The notes beneath the pieces are model-generated. The model saw only the letters and a program-made list of their open reading frames with translations, made no database searches and was not told the DNA's origin. Positions 1 to 8,212 of a DNA stretch of 19,144 bases are shown in pieces (position 1 is the stretch's first letter; each line of letters begins with the position of its first letter). Made by a program: the position numbers and the translations under genes. The stretch is from assembly GCA_040374085.1 (NCBI GenBank), contig JBEIVB010000046.1:1-19144 (forward strand), read 5' to 3'. This DNA comes from JBEIVB01 sp040374085 (lineage in GTDB: Bacteria; Bacteroidota; Bacteroidia; UBA4408).

Positions 1-2810
1 TGCTGAATCTTTTGGGATGTTCCTCCCTGGAAGAACTTATTACGCAAACCGTTCCAAAAAACATCCTTCTTAAAAAGCCATTGAATATTGGTTCGCCCAT
101 GAGCGAGCATGGCTACTTGAAGCACCTTAAATCCTTGGGGGCCATGAACCGGTTGATGCGCAGCCACATTGGCCAGGGCTACTACCCTACCTTGGTTCCT
201 CCGGTTATCCAACGGAACATTCTGGAAAATCCCGGTTGGTATACCGCATACACTCCCTACCAGGCTGAGATTGCGCAAGGCCGATTGGAAGCCATTTTGA
301 ACTTCCAAACGATGGTGATGGACCTCACCGGAATGGAAATTGCCAACGCCAGTTTGTTGGATGAGGCCACCGCTGCTGCTGAAGCCATGATCATGTTCCA
401 CAGCAGCCGTAGCCGTGATGCGGTAAAGCGCAACGCCAACCGGTTCTTTGTTTCTGAGGGTGTTTTCGCTCAAACCTTGGATGTACTGAAAACCCGTTCG
501 GCTCCCATCGGCGTAGAGCTGGTAGTGGGCAATCACGAAACCCAAACCCTGGACAACAGCTTCTTTGGGGCCCTGGTTCAATACCCCGACCGAAAAGGGC
601 GCGTGCACAACTTTGAGGCGTTTGTTGCCCAAGCAAAGAGCGATGAAATCATGGTGTGCGTGTCGTCCGATCTACTTGCTCTTGCTTTGCTAAAACCTCC
701 AGGAGAATGGGGAGCCGATGCCGTTGTTGGAAACAGCCAGCGCTTTGGAGTTCCCATGGGTTACGGAGGTCCGCATGCTGCTTTCTTTGCTTGCCGCGAA
801 GAATACAAACGCCTTTTGCCGGGCCGCATCATCGGGGTATCGATGGATGCTCAGGGCAAGGCTGCATTGCGTATGGCTCTTCAAACCCGCGAACAACACA
901 TTCGCCGCGACAAAGCCACCTCAAACATTTGCACCGCCCAGGCGCTGTTGGCCATTATGGCGGGCATGTATGCCGTATATCACGGGCCAGAGGGAATCCA
1001 TGCCATTGCCCAACATGTGCACAGCCTCACAAGAACCCTGCACGATCGTTTGTGCAACCTTGGCTTGGTAGATGCAGATGCTTCTTTCTTTGACACCCTC
1101 TGTCTAAGCGGTCTTCCTGCCGACCAAGCAAAGACCTTAAAAGGGCTTGCCGAGGCCGCGGGAATCAACCTTAATTACGGCAGCGATGGGGTATGCATTT
1201 CTTTGGATGAGACCTGCGGAGCGGAAGAAGTAGAAGCAATTGTTGAGGTTTGTAAAGCCCTTCAACAAGTTACCGCTGAAAAAGCGTCTACGCATGCCGG
1301 AATACCGGCTGCTTTGAAAAGAAGTTCCGCCTTCCTTCAGCATGAAGTATTCAACAGCCACCGCTCCGAAACGCAAATGATGCGCTACATCAAGCGCCTC
1401 GAGAACCGCGACCTTTCCCTAACACACAGCATGATTTCATTGGGATCGTGCACCATGAAGCTGAATGCTGCAGCTGAACTGTACCCCATAACGTGGCCCG
1501 AGTTTGCCAATCTGCATCCCTTTGCTCCCATAGACCAAACCAAGGGATACCAAGCCGTGCTCGAAGAATTGAACCGTACTCTTTCTGAAATCACCGGGTT
1601 TGCCGGCATGAGCTTCCAGCCCAACTCCGGAGCCCAAGGCGAATATGCCGGACTTATGGTCATACGCCAATACCACATAAGCCGGGGCGATACGCACCGC
1701 AACGTTGCTCTAATACCATCCTCGGCTCACGGCACCAACCCTGCATCTGCAGCCATGGCGGGTATGCACATAGTCGTGGTTAAATGCGACGAACACGGCA
1801 ACATCGATTTGCAGGATTTGAAAGAAAAAACCGAAGCAAACTCGGCTAACCTTTCTTGTCTTATGGTTACCTATCCCTCTACTCACGGAGTTTTCGAGGA
1901 AGCCATTACCGAAATAACGAGCCTAATCCACCAGCACGGTGGGCAAGTGTATATGGATGGAGCCAACATGAACGCGCAGGTTGGCCTAACCAGCCCGGGT
2001 AGTATTGGTGCCGATGTGTGCCACTTAAACCTCCACAAAACCTTCGCAATCCCTCATGGAGGTGGAGGCCCGGGCATGGGTCCGATTGGCGTAGCTGCAC
2101 ACCTTTTGCCGTTTTTACCCGGTCACAGCGTGGTTCCTATGGGAGGCGACCATTCCATTCATGCAGTATCAGCGGCTCCATGGGGCTCGGCTCTCATCTT
2201 GCTCATCTCCTATGGCTACATTAAAATGCTTGGAGCAGAGGGCGTTACCCGCGCCACCGAGGTTGCCATACTCAATGCCAATTATATGAAAGAGCGCCTT
2301 GCCGGGCATTATCAAACCTTGTATGTGGGCAAAGAAGGACGTTGTGCACATGAGATGATTCTCGATTGCCGCGACTTTAAAAGGACGGCCGGTGTGGAGG
2401 TGGCCGACATTGCCAAGAGGCTCATGGACTATGGATTTCATGCTCCTACCGTAGCGTTTCCGGTGGCAGACACCTTGATGGTTGAACCCACCGAAAGCGA
2501 ATCCAAAGAGGAGTTGGATCGCTTTTGTGAGGCCATGATTCAAATTCGCAAAGAAATTGAGGCCATTGCCACCGGCAATGCAGACAAGGCAGACAACCTA
2601 CTGAAACATGCGCCTCATACAGCACGTGTTATTTCATCCGACACCTGGACAAGGCCATATAGCCGACAAGAAGCAGCCTATCCGTTATCGTGGGTTTCAG
2701 AAGCCAAATTCTGGCCTTCGGTGGGCCGAGTAGACAATGCCTATGGCGACCGTCACCTAGTGTGCAGTTGCCCGCCGGTGGAATTGTATGCAGAGGCTCT
2801 TGTTTCGTAA
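1..2810 (+). CDS. gcvP: Glycine dehydrogenase (decarboxylating), P-protein of the glycine cleavage system, 5'-truncated
   Basis: PLP-dependent P-protein. It decarboxylates glycine and passes the aminomethyl group to lipoyl-GcvH, in the cytoplasm. The reading frame is open from base 3, and its first residues align with about residue 30 of E. coli GcvP, so the start codon lies left of the window; the TTG at 12 is not the start. Both halves of the fused single-chain enzyme are present: the N-terminal half has ENPGWYTAYTPYQ and FGVPMGYGGPHAAFF, and the C-terminal half has GSCTMKLNAAAE, SAHGTNPASA and the PLP site HLNLHKTF (Lys codon 2037-2039), followed by the Gly-rich loop PHGGGGPGMGPIG. The C-terminus (YGDRHLVCSCPP) is intact. 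No other gcv gene is in the window, and a promoter for the next gene follows, so gcvP is the last gene of its transcript. The identification is essentially certain. Confidence 0.98.
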   Translation, partial: LNLLGCSSLEELITQTVPKNILLKKPLNIGSPMSEHGYLKHLKSLGAMNRLMRSHIGQGYYPTLVPPVIQRNILENPGWYTAYTPYQAEIAQGRLEAILNFQTMVMDLTGMEIANASLLDEATAAAEAMIMFHSSRSRDAVKRNANRFFVSEGVFAQTLDVLKTRSAPIGVELVVGNHETQTLDNSFFGALVQYPDRKGRVHNFEAFVAQAKSDEIMVCVSSDLLALALLKPPGEWGADAVVGNSQRFGVPMGYGGPHAAFFACREEYKRLLPGRIIGVSMDAQGKAALRMALQTREQHIRRDKATSNICTAQALLAIMAGMYAVYHGPEGIHAIAQHVHSLTRTLHDRLCNLGLVDADASFFDTLCLSGLPADQAKTLKGLAEAAGINLNYGSDGVCISLDETCGAEEVEAIVEVCKALQQVTAEKASTHAGIPAALKRSSAFLQHEVFNSHRSETQMMRYIKRLENRDLSLTHSMISLGSCTMKLNAAAELYPITWPEFANLHPFAPIDQTKGYQAVLEELNRTLSEITGFAGMSFQPNSGAQGEYAGLMVIRQYHISRGDTHRNVALIPSSAHGTNPASAAMAGMHIVVVKCDEHGNIDLQDLKEKTEANSANLSCLMVTYPSTHGVFEEAITEITSLIHQHGGQVYMDGANMNAQVGLTSPGSIGADVCHLNLHKTFAIPHGGGGPGMGPIGVAAHLLPFLPGHSVVPMGGDHSIHAVSAAPWGSALILLISYGYIKMLGAEGVTRATEVAILNANYMKERLAGHYQTLYVGKEGRCAHEMILDCRDFKRTAGVEVADIAKRLMDYGFHAPTVAFPVADTLMVEPTESESKEELDRFCEAMIQIRKEIEAIATGNADKADNLLKHAPHTARVISSDTWTRPYSRQEAAYPLSWVSEAKFWPSVGRVDNAYGDRHLVCSCPPVELYAEALVS

Positions 2811-2880
2811 GGTGGGTTGTATGGAGAAATCACCACACCCCACTCCCCAACATTAAATTTTATCATCGCGTTGTTGATAT

Positions 2881-2903
2881 GGGTTGTAGATTCTAAACAA
2901 CCC
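2881..2903 (+). repeat. Inverted repeat overlapping the promoter (7-bp arms, 9-nt loop)
   Basis: The arms GGGTTGT (2881-2887) and ACAACCC (2897-2903) are perfectly complementary. The repeat spans the -33 element and spacer of the putative promoter, so it could be an operator. It could equally be a weak terminator for gcvP, because TTACTTTT follows it. The sequence does not decide between these. Confidence 0.4.
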
Positions 2904-2912
2904 TTACTTTTG
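2884..2912 (+). promoter_or_regulatory. Putative Bacteroidota-type promoter of the first T9SS paralogue
   Basis: A perfect TAnnTTTG (-7) box, TACTTTTG, lies at 2905-2912. A TTG (-33) element lies at 2884-2886 with an 18-nt spacer, within the 17-23 nt range described for Flavobacterium. The predicted start is near 2919, giving a leader of about 25 nt before the ATG at 2945. The -33 element sits inside an inverted repeat, GGGTTGT (2881-2887) and ACAACCC (2897-2903). Confidence 0.5.
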
Positions 2913-2944
2913 AAAGAGTTAACTTTCATAAACCCCAGACCACT

Positions 2945-4228
2945 ATGAACAAATCTACCCTTTGGATTGCGCTTGGTTTCTTACTAATTGCACCAAGCTT
3001 ACCTGCCATCACTCCTTTAAATGGAAGCCTAAATGCCCATAAAACGGTGCTGGTGAACAAGAGCATTCCCCATGCATCCCATTCTCCATCCATGAATCCA
3101 AACAGTCGGTGGTACGACTATTGGGAAATGGCACAAACCTTTTCGGGTGGTGCCGGAACAACTGCTCTCACTTATTTATTCCCAGACTCTTCCATTTTAG
3201 CTCCATTTGGAACCTCGTATGAAAGTCCTTGGGTTCACAAAGTGGCTACCATCTTAGATCCTATAAGCGGCAGATTAAACGACCCGGGATATTTTCCGGG
3301 TGAATTGAACATAACCAACACCACCAGCTTTACTGTTGATTCCATCGAGTATAGATTTGCTTATCAGCGGGTTAATGCAAATTCCGTAGACACCCTTGTT
3401 TTCGAGGTAGGCATCAATGCAACGACTTCTCAATCCGGGAATTACTATTTTGCAGGGACATCCAATTATGGCCCAGCGGTTGACACCGCTTTTTTTAGAG
3501 CCATTACCTACACCCCCACCACTAATTCTGTGGGTACATACGGCACAAAAAAAATCTACAAAGTAATCCTCAACGAAGCTTTTGCCTCGGATACGGTTGC
3601 AGGCGGTTTTAACGTTGCGCGCATCGCATGCACGGATTTACCTGCTTCCCTTGCTGGAAACCGTTATCCCATGTGTGCAGTTACGTTTAAGCCGGGCTAC
3701 TCTTGGTCGGTTGGGCCGAGCGGCGAGCCGATTGATACCCTAACCAGCCGCAACTACATATTGATAACTGCCCTTCAAGAAAACGGCGCCAGTACTTTCC
3801 CAACCTACATAGAGCGCGATTACAACATGGGGTATATGTTGCCAACCAGAGTGCGGTACAACATACAACCAACAAACGGATGGAATGGTCTTTTCATTCC
3901 AAGTATTGCCTATACTGCACCTTTCGGCTTTGAAATTCATCCCTTCCGCTGGAAACTCTCCATCAACAGCCCAACTGGCATCAAGGCTTCCGGTAACGTT
4001 GAGGGGCCGGTGGTGTTTCCAAACCCAAACAATGGGGCATTCTTTGTTGAAAACAACAACTTCCAAACCATAAGGGTTTTAGATGCCTTGGGTAAAACCG
4101 TTTGGGAGCAAATGCCCGCAGGCCAGGCTCGCATTACGGTTGATTTACAGGGATTGAATAAGGGCATGTACTTCATCCAAGGCATTGGTGAAAATGGTAT
4201 GTCCACCACCAAAATAATTAAGGAATAA
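2945..4228 (+). CDS. Secreted protein with T9SS type A C-terminal sorting domain (paralogue 1)
   Basis: 427 residues. The N-terminus is a Sec signal peptide (Lys near the start, hydrophobic stretch to about residue 20, likely cleavage after SLPA). The last ~75 residues form a T9SS type A sorting domain: the opening VVFPNPNNGAFFVEN, then IRVLDALGKTVW, LQGLNKGMYFIQ and a basic end, STTKIIKE. The protein should therefore cross the outer membrane through T9SS and be released or anchored at the surface. The middle (~residues 55-345) is Thr/Ser/Asn/Tyr-rich and probably beta-rich; I do not recognise the family and assign no enzymatic role. It is paralogous to the next gene, about 70 % identical by eye over the shared part. 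It stands alone between a promoter-like box and a terminator. Confidence 0.9.
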   Translation: MNKSTLWIALGFLLIAPSLPAITPLNGSLNAHKTVLVNKSIPHASHSPSMNPNSRWYDYWEMAQTFSGGAGTTALTYLFPDSSILAPFGTSYESPWVHKVATILDPISGRLNDPGYFPGELNITNTTSFTVDSIEYRFAYQRVNANSVDTLVFEVGINATTSQSGNYYFAGTSNYGPAVDTAFFRAITYTPTTNSVGTYGTKKIYKVILNEAFASDTVAGGFNVARIACTDLPASLAGNRYPMCAVTFKPGYSWSVGPSGEPIDTLTSRNYILITALQENGASTFPTYIERDYNMGYMLPTRVRYNIQPTNGWNGLFIPSIAYTAPFGFEIHPFRWKLSINSPTGIKASGNVEGPVVFPNPNNGAFFVENNNFQTIRVLDALGKTVWEQMPAGQARITVDLQGLNKGMYFIQGIGENGMSTTKIIKE

Positions 4229-4246
4229 CGCCTTAACCAAACCGCG

Positions 4247-4278
4247 AAAAAGCCGTCCAGAGTGACGGCTTTTTTTTT
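4247..4278 (+). terminator. Intrinsic terminator after T9SS paralogue 1
   Basis: Stem AGCCGTC (4251-4257) pairs with GACGGCT (4264-4270) around the loop CAGAGT. It is preceded by A-residues that extend pairing and followed by an uninterrupted T-tract through 4278. It lies 18 nt after the stop codon. Confidence 0.9.
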
Positions 4279-4555
4279 GCAAATGCACCCTTTTAAAGAC
4301 AGGAGTGTCTTTTTGCCCACAACGTTTCTTTAGCTGCTTGAACTGGATTTAGAATGAGCATAAAGCAAGGTCAGGGCAAGGAGGCATCTATACCGTGATA
4401 CTTTCAAGCCCGTAAACGCCGAGCTCATACTCTGGAGCGGGGATAAAGTGACCAGAAAGTAGCCAAACCCGACCGATTTCACTCCAAAACCGCCGATTGG
4501 TTGCATTTTTTTTTCAGAGGATTTGCAATCTGCCTCGTTCGATAAACCATTTGGG
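4279..4555. other. Intergenic stretch with no recognised feature
   Basis: No credible coding frame, RNA gene or long repeat was recognised between the terminator and the promoter-like box of the second paralogue. The 368-nt intergenic gap it belongs to is the longest gene-free gap in the window. An oligo-T run occurs near 4507-4514. It may hold regulatory sequence for the downstream gene, or the remains of the duplication or of a dispersed repeat. Confidence 0.5.
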
Positions 4556-4563
4556 TATATTTG
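4556..4563 (+). promoter_or_regulatory. Putative -7 box (TATATTTG) of T9SS paralogue 2
   Basis: This is a perfect match to TAnnTTTG, 33 nt before the chosen ATG at 4597. No TTG element is found at the proper spacing upstream, so support is partial. The in-frame TTG at 4561 lies inside this box, which argues against that codon being the translation start. Confidence 0.35.
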
Positions 4564-4596
4564 GCGTTCTTAAACTTTGAGAAACACAAGCAACAC

Positions 4597-5883
4597 ATGA
4601 AAAAAGGTACTCTTTTGGTGGCAATCGCAACTCTGATAGGTGCATCTGCCACACAAGCCGTTACTCCGGTAAACGGAAATCGTCATGCACAAAAAGTAAT
4701 GCCGCAAACCAGGCGTATTACGCAGTCGCCGGCATCACAAAGCAGTGCGGTTAACAGCCGTTGGTATGATTACTCTGCTATGGCAGAAGCCGTTGCAGGT
4801 GGTCAATCTACATCGGGATTAACCTACCTTTTCCCTGACTCTTCCATTATTGCTGAGTTTGGAGCAGGTGATTATTCCAATCCCTTTGTACACAAAGTGT
4901 CCACCCTTCTGGATCCTCTGAGTGCTCGTTTGAACGACCCAGGGTATTTTACAGGTCAAATGAAGATCCGTACCACCACATCGTTTACCGTTGACTCCAT
5001 TGAATATGTTTTTGCCTATCAGCGCGTAGACTCAAATTCAGTGGATACCTTGATTTTTGAAGTTGGAATCAATGCAACCTCTGGACAATCGCCACTTTAC
5101 TACTTCCCGGGAACATCCAATTTTGGTCCGAACGTAGATACCGCCTTCTTCCGCTCCGTACCTTATGTGTATACCACCAACATGGTAGGTGCATACGGCA
5201 CAAAGAGAACCTATAAAGTGGTATTGAACGCTGCTTTTGCTGCGGATACCATCCCAGGTGGCTTTAACGTAGCGCGCATTGCCTGTACAGGTTTGCCTGC
5301 TTCCCAGACCGGCAACCGCTACCCAATGTGTGCCGTTACCTTCAAGCCCGGTTATACTTGGCCTGTAGGACCCAACAATGAGCCCATAGACACCTTAAAC
5401 AACCGCAACCACGTGTTGCTTACCGCCCTTCAAGAAAACGGAGCCAGCACCTATCCAACTTACGTTGAGCGTGACTACAACATGGGTTACATTATGCCCA
5501 CCGATGTTCGCTACAACCTAGATCCAAATTGGAATGGCGATTTCATTCCAAGTATTGCCTACACCGCTCCATTTGGATTGGAGACTCATCCTTTCCGCTG
5601 GAAGCTTACCGCAAACAATGCCGATATTGTAGGCATTAACAATGTGGACAAAATGCAAGGGCCCGATGTGTATCCAAACCCCAACAGCGGTTCCTTCTTT
5701 GTTGAAAACAACAACTACCAAACCATTCGTGTGGTAGATGCATTGGGCAACGTAGTAATGGAAAAAATGCCTGCCGGCCAGTCTCGTTTGATGATTGACC
5801 TTCAAGGAATGGCCAATGGTATGTACTTCATTCAGGCCACCGGTGTTAACGGTCTTTCCATCACCAAAGTCATTAAGCAATAA
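4597..5883 (+). CDS. Secreted protein with T9SS type A C-terminal sorting domain (paralogue 2)
   Basis: 428 residues from the ATG at 4597. That start gives a clean signal peptide (MKKGTLLVAIATLIGASA, likely cleavage after TQA), whereas the frame extension to 4561 would put polar residues in front of it. The C-terminal sorting domain is typical: DVYPNPNSGSFFVEN, IRVVDALGNVVME, LQGMANGMYFIQ, ending ITKVIKQ. It shares long blocks with the upstream gene, including SRWYDY, TSFTVDSIEY, GGFNVARIACT, GNRYPMCAVTFKPGY, LQENGAST and ERDYNMGY. The signal peptide, the linker near residues 25-45 and the linker before the sorting domain differ most. The blocks above define a shared core of about 290 residues that I cannot assign to a named family. 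It has its own promoter-like box and terminator, so it is probably transcribed independently of its twin. Confidence 0.9.
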   Translation: MKKGTLLVAIATLIGASATQAVTPVNGNRHAQKVMPQTRRITQSPASQSSAVNSRWYDYSAMAEAVAGGQSTSGLTYLFPDSSIIAEFGAGDYSNPFVHKVSTLLDPLSARLNDPGYFTGQMKIRTTTSFTVDSIEYVFAYQRVDSNSVDTLIFEVGINATSGQSPLYYFPGTSNFGPNVDTAFFRSVPYVYTTNMVGAYGTKRTYKVVLNAAFAADTIPGGFNVARIACTGLPASQTGNRYPMCAVTFKPGYTWPVGPNNEPIDTLNNRNHVLLTALQENGASTYPTYVERDYNMGYIMPTDVRYNLDPNWNGDFIPSIAYTAPFGLETHPFRWKLTANNADIVGINNVDKMQGPDVYPNPNSGSFFVENNNYQTIRVVDALGNVVMEKMPAGQSRLMIDLQGMANGMYFIQATGVNGLSITKVIKQ

Positions 5884-5900
5884 TTTTGCTTTAACATTTG

Positions 5901-5931
5901 AAAAAAGCTGCCCAGACGGGCAGCTTTTTTT
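5901..5931 (+). terminator. Intrinsic terminator after T9SS paralogue 2
   Basis: A 13-bp perfect stem, AAAAAAGCTGCCC (5901-5913) with GGGCAGCTTTTTT (5918-5930), has the tetraloop AGAC and ends in a T-tract. It begins 17 nt after the stop codon. Its DNA is open in the frame of the next gene, but an AT-rich terminator is a poor place for a start codon, so the downstream start was moved to 5943. Confidence 0.93.
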
Positions 5932-5942
5932 ATGCTTGTAAA

Positions 5943-6896
5943 GTGAAAACTACAGCTTGGTTCCATTTTCTTCACAAGGTATGGTCGTGGCTACCTAAGG
6001 TAAGCCTGCCCTTGGGCCTGTTCTATATCATTTGGAAATGCTGGGGCTTTTCCGTGCCTGAAAACCTTTGGGTGGAGGAGAATGAAAGAGAAAGTGGTCG
6101 TTGGATTTGGTTGGCAGGGCTGATTTTGCTCATGCTGCTGAATTGGCTTCTTGAAATAACCAAGTGGTGGATGGCCCTTCAAAAAGGTGGGCTAACCAAC
6201 CAAACGATTTCAAGTGCTTCAAAAGGAGTTTTGGCCGGACTTTCCATTGGCTTATTCAGTCCGAACAGGGTTGGGGAGTTTGCGGGTCGTTTAGGGGTAT
6301 TGGCCCCTGAAGAACGCAAAAGTGGATTTTGGCTTAACCTGCTGTGCAACATTCCCCAGCTTTTGGCTACTGTGGCTATTGGCTTGGGGCCTTGCCTGCA
6401 CCAATACCAGTGGGTTTCGGGTGAGACCAGTTTGGCCATAACCGGCATGCTTCTAATTGCAGCAGGCCTCTTTTGTTTTCTTTTGCCCGGTGTGTTGGCA
6501 AGAATCCAGCTTTTAAAAAGCATTCTACCTGAGGAGCAGCCCGAAATGAAAAAAGTCATGCTGTCTTTGTGGTTTTTATCTGTAATTCGTTATGTATGCT
6601 TTTCGGTTCAGTTTGCCCTTGTTTTAGCATTCGTGAACGCCCCGGTGGGTTGGACGGAAATGACAACCGCAATACCCGCTATTTTTTTACTCATTACCTG
6701 CATCCCAACAATGGCATGGAGCGAATTGGGAATACGGGCTTCGGTATCGAGCTACGTGTTAGCAATGTACGGCGTAGATACTCCACGCGTGGCGGTAGCC
6801 GCCTTTCTGCTTTGGTTTATAAACTTGGCTCTCCCCGCGCTGATTGGAGCAATTTGGTGGTACAGCAAGCCACAAAGAGAAACCGGCAATTCTTAG
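5943..6896 (+). CDS. Integral membrane protein of the lysylphosphatidylglycerol synthase TM / UPF0104 superfamily
   Basis: 317 residues from a GTG at 5943. The frame is also open from a TTG at 5898, but that codon lies just before and reads through the terminator hairpin, so the shorter form is preferred; the start is uncertain. About seven or eight hydrophobic segments are visible (near residues 18-32, 52-70, 86-100, 126-147, 158-180, 201-225, 232-255 and 275-305). SPNRVGEFAGRLGVL matches the family pattern in which a short polar loop, N-R-x-G-E, follows a membrane helix. MAWSELGIRASV is followed by a final hydrophobic pair, as in AglD/MprF-type TM domains. Family members are often linked to lipid aminoacylation or polyprenyl/glycosyl lipid handling, but no soluble synthase domain is fused here, so the substrate cannot be stated. 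Its TAG stop overlaps the stop of the convergent DUF502 gene. Confidence 0.78.
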   Translation: MKTTAWFHFLHKVWSWLPKVSLPLGLFYIIWKCWGFSVPENLWVEENERESGRWIWLAGLILLMLLNWLLEITKWWMALQKGGLTNQTISSASKGVLAGLSIGLFSPNRVGEFAGRLGVLAPEERKSGFWLNLLCNIPQLLATVAIGLGPCLHQYQWVSGETSLAITGMLLIAAGLFCFLLPGVLARIQLLKSILPEEQPEMKKVMLSLWFLSVIRYVCFSVQFALVLAFVNAPVGWTEMTTAIPAIFLLITCIPTMAWSELGIRASVSSYVLAMYGVDTPRVAVAAFLLWFINLALPALIGAIWWYSKPQRETGNS

Positions 6897-7477
6897 TCGA
6901 TTTCGGTTACTCCTCCCGAAATAATGAATTTCATGAGATCTGCAGAACTTACAGGTAATGCCTTTACCGTGGATCGATCCACCACGAGCACTTGACCACT
7001 AAACGCATAAGACATGGGCAAATACACGGCAATTCTGCCTTCCCCAATGCCCAATTCGCTTAAATCTTCATTTGTAATAAAGCCCAGTTTCTCCACAACA
7101 GGATGGTCGTTCACGCGCACCAATACAGGCTTATTGAAACGCTTCTTTTGTCCCACAAAAGCCGACATTAGGTCTTTCACGGAGGAGTAAATAGTTTTAA
7201 TGAGGGGGGCGCGCTCTATCAAATCGTCGAGCAAAGAAAGTATGGGACGAAATACAAACGAGCCGCTGAGCAATCCCACCAGCACCAAGCCCGCCACCAC
7301 AACCAAAACACCTAGAAAAGGATCTACTATGGGGTTAACCGAAAGGTTCATGTACTCAATAACAGATCCTACATTAATGATGATTTTATACAACACCAAT
7401 ACAGTAATAAAAATAGGTACAATCACCAGGGCTCCCTGGAAAAAATACAACAGAATCTTTTTCAACAGACCTCTCAT
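6893..7477 (-). CDS. DUF502 family inner-membrane protein
   Basis: 194 residues, the last gene of the minus-strand operon. Two N-terminal transmembrane helices (about residues 8-32 and 55-80) are separated by a short loop that contains NPIVDPFLG. They are followed by the DUF502 signatures ERAPLIKTIYSSVKDL and a C-terminal soluble region with VYLPMSYAFSGQVLVVDRS. The length and domain order match DUF502 proteins, whose biochemical role is unknown. The start lies 9 nt after the pyrH stop, which indicates co-transcription. The stop codon at 6893-6895 interlocks with that of the convergent plus-strand gene (shared TTAG, 6893-6896), leaving no room for a terminator between the two transcripts. Confidence 0.9.
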   Translation of the reverse strand: MRGLLKKILLYFFQGALVIVPIFITVLVLYKIIINVGSVIEYMNLSVNPIVDPFLGVLVVVAGLVLVGLLSGSFVFRPILSLLDDLIERAPLIKTIYSSVKDLMSAFVGQKKRFNKPVLVRVNDHPVVEKLGFITNEDLSELGIGEGRIAVYLPMSYAFSGQVLVVDRSTVKALPVSSADLMKFIISGGVTEID

Positions 7478-7486
7478 TATACCAAA

Positions 7487-8194
7487 TTAAAACTCAACCA
7501 AGGTTCCTATGGGATTTCCTTCTACCAGTTTCAAGAGATTGCCCGGCAAGTTCATATCAAAGACAATTATGGGCAGTTTGTTCTCATTGCACAAGGTAAA
7601 AGCGGTCATGTCCATCACATTTAAGTTCTTTTCATAAACCTCTTGGAACGAGATGCGCTCATAGCGAACCGCATCGGGAAACTTCTCCGGATCGGCCGTA
7701 TAAATGCCGTCAACCCGGGTTCCCTTAAGAATCACATCGGCTTCGATTTCAATGGCCCTAAGCGATGCTGCTGTATCGGTTGTAAAATAGGGGTTGCCTG
7801 TTCCGGCACCAAAAATAACCACACGCCCTTTCTCGAGATGTCGAACAGCCCGCCGTCGAATAAAGGGTTCGCATATCTGCTCCATCTTAATGGCGGAAAG
7901 CAAGCGTGTGCGCACGTTGATCTGCTCGAGAGCCGATTGAAGAGCCATGCTGTTGATAACTGTGGCCAACATGCCCATGTAATCGCCTTGAACACGGTCC
8001 ATACCGCCTTCGGTAAGCTGTACGCCCCGAAAAATGTTGCCACCGCCAATTACAATGGCTACCTCGATGCCCTGCTCCACCACCATGCGGATCTCTTGGG
8101 CATACTGACTCAAGCGATCGGGATCAATGCCGAACTGCTTTTCGCCCATGAGCGACTCCCCGCTGAGTTTCAACAAAATGCGTTTGTATTTCAT
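7487..8194 (-). CDS. pyrH: Uridylate kinase (UMP kinase)
   Basis: 235 residues, the normal length of bacterial PyrH. The enzyme phosphorylates UMP to UDP with ATP, as a cytoplasmic hexamer of the amino-acid-kinase fold. Signatures in order are the N-terminal KLSGESLMG with FGID, the glycine loop VIGGGNIFRGV, DYMGMLATVINSMAL (UMP-binding helix region), GTGNPYFTTDTAASLRA, and KGTRVDGIYTADP near residues 160-172. In many bacteria pyrH is followed by frr in an rpsB-tsf-pyrH-frr cluster. Here it sits between tatC (18-nt gap upstream) and a DUF502 gene (9-nt gap downstream), and no frr is seen. Confidence 0.98.
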   Translation of the reverse strand: MKYKRILLKLSGESLMGEKQFGIDPDRLSQYAQEIRMVVEQGIEVAIVIGGGNIFRGVQLTEGGMDRVQGDYMGMLATVINSMALQSALEQINVRTRLLSAIKMEQICEPFIRRRAVRHLEKGRVVIFGAGTGNPYFTTDTAASLRAIEIEADVILKGTRVDGIYTADPEKFPDAVRYERISFQEVYEKNLNVMDMTAFTLCNENKLPIIVFDMNLPGNLLKLVEGNPIGTLVEF

Positions 8195-8212
8195 AGGTTC
8201 AATGTTTTACGG

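Noticed and set aside
656..1093. 145-codon plus-strand frame inside gcvP
   Set aside because: It lies wholly in the conserved gcvP frame and has low-complexity Cys/Arg/Ser/His composition.
2812..2841. Possible gcvP terminator hairpin (GTGGG with CCCAC)
   Set aside because: The stem is short with a long loop and no T-tract, so it is not convincing as a terminator.
5898..5942. N-terminal extension of the UPF0104-type membrane protein from a TTG
   Set aside because: These codons coincide with a perfect 13-bp intrinsic terminator hairpin of the upstream gene, so the frame is open there by chance.
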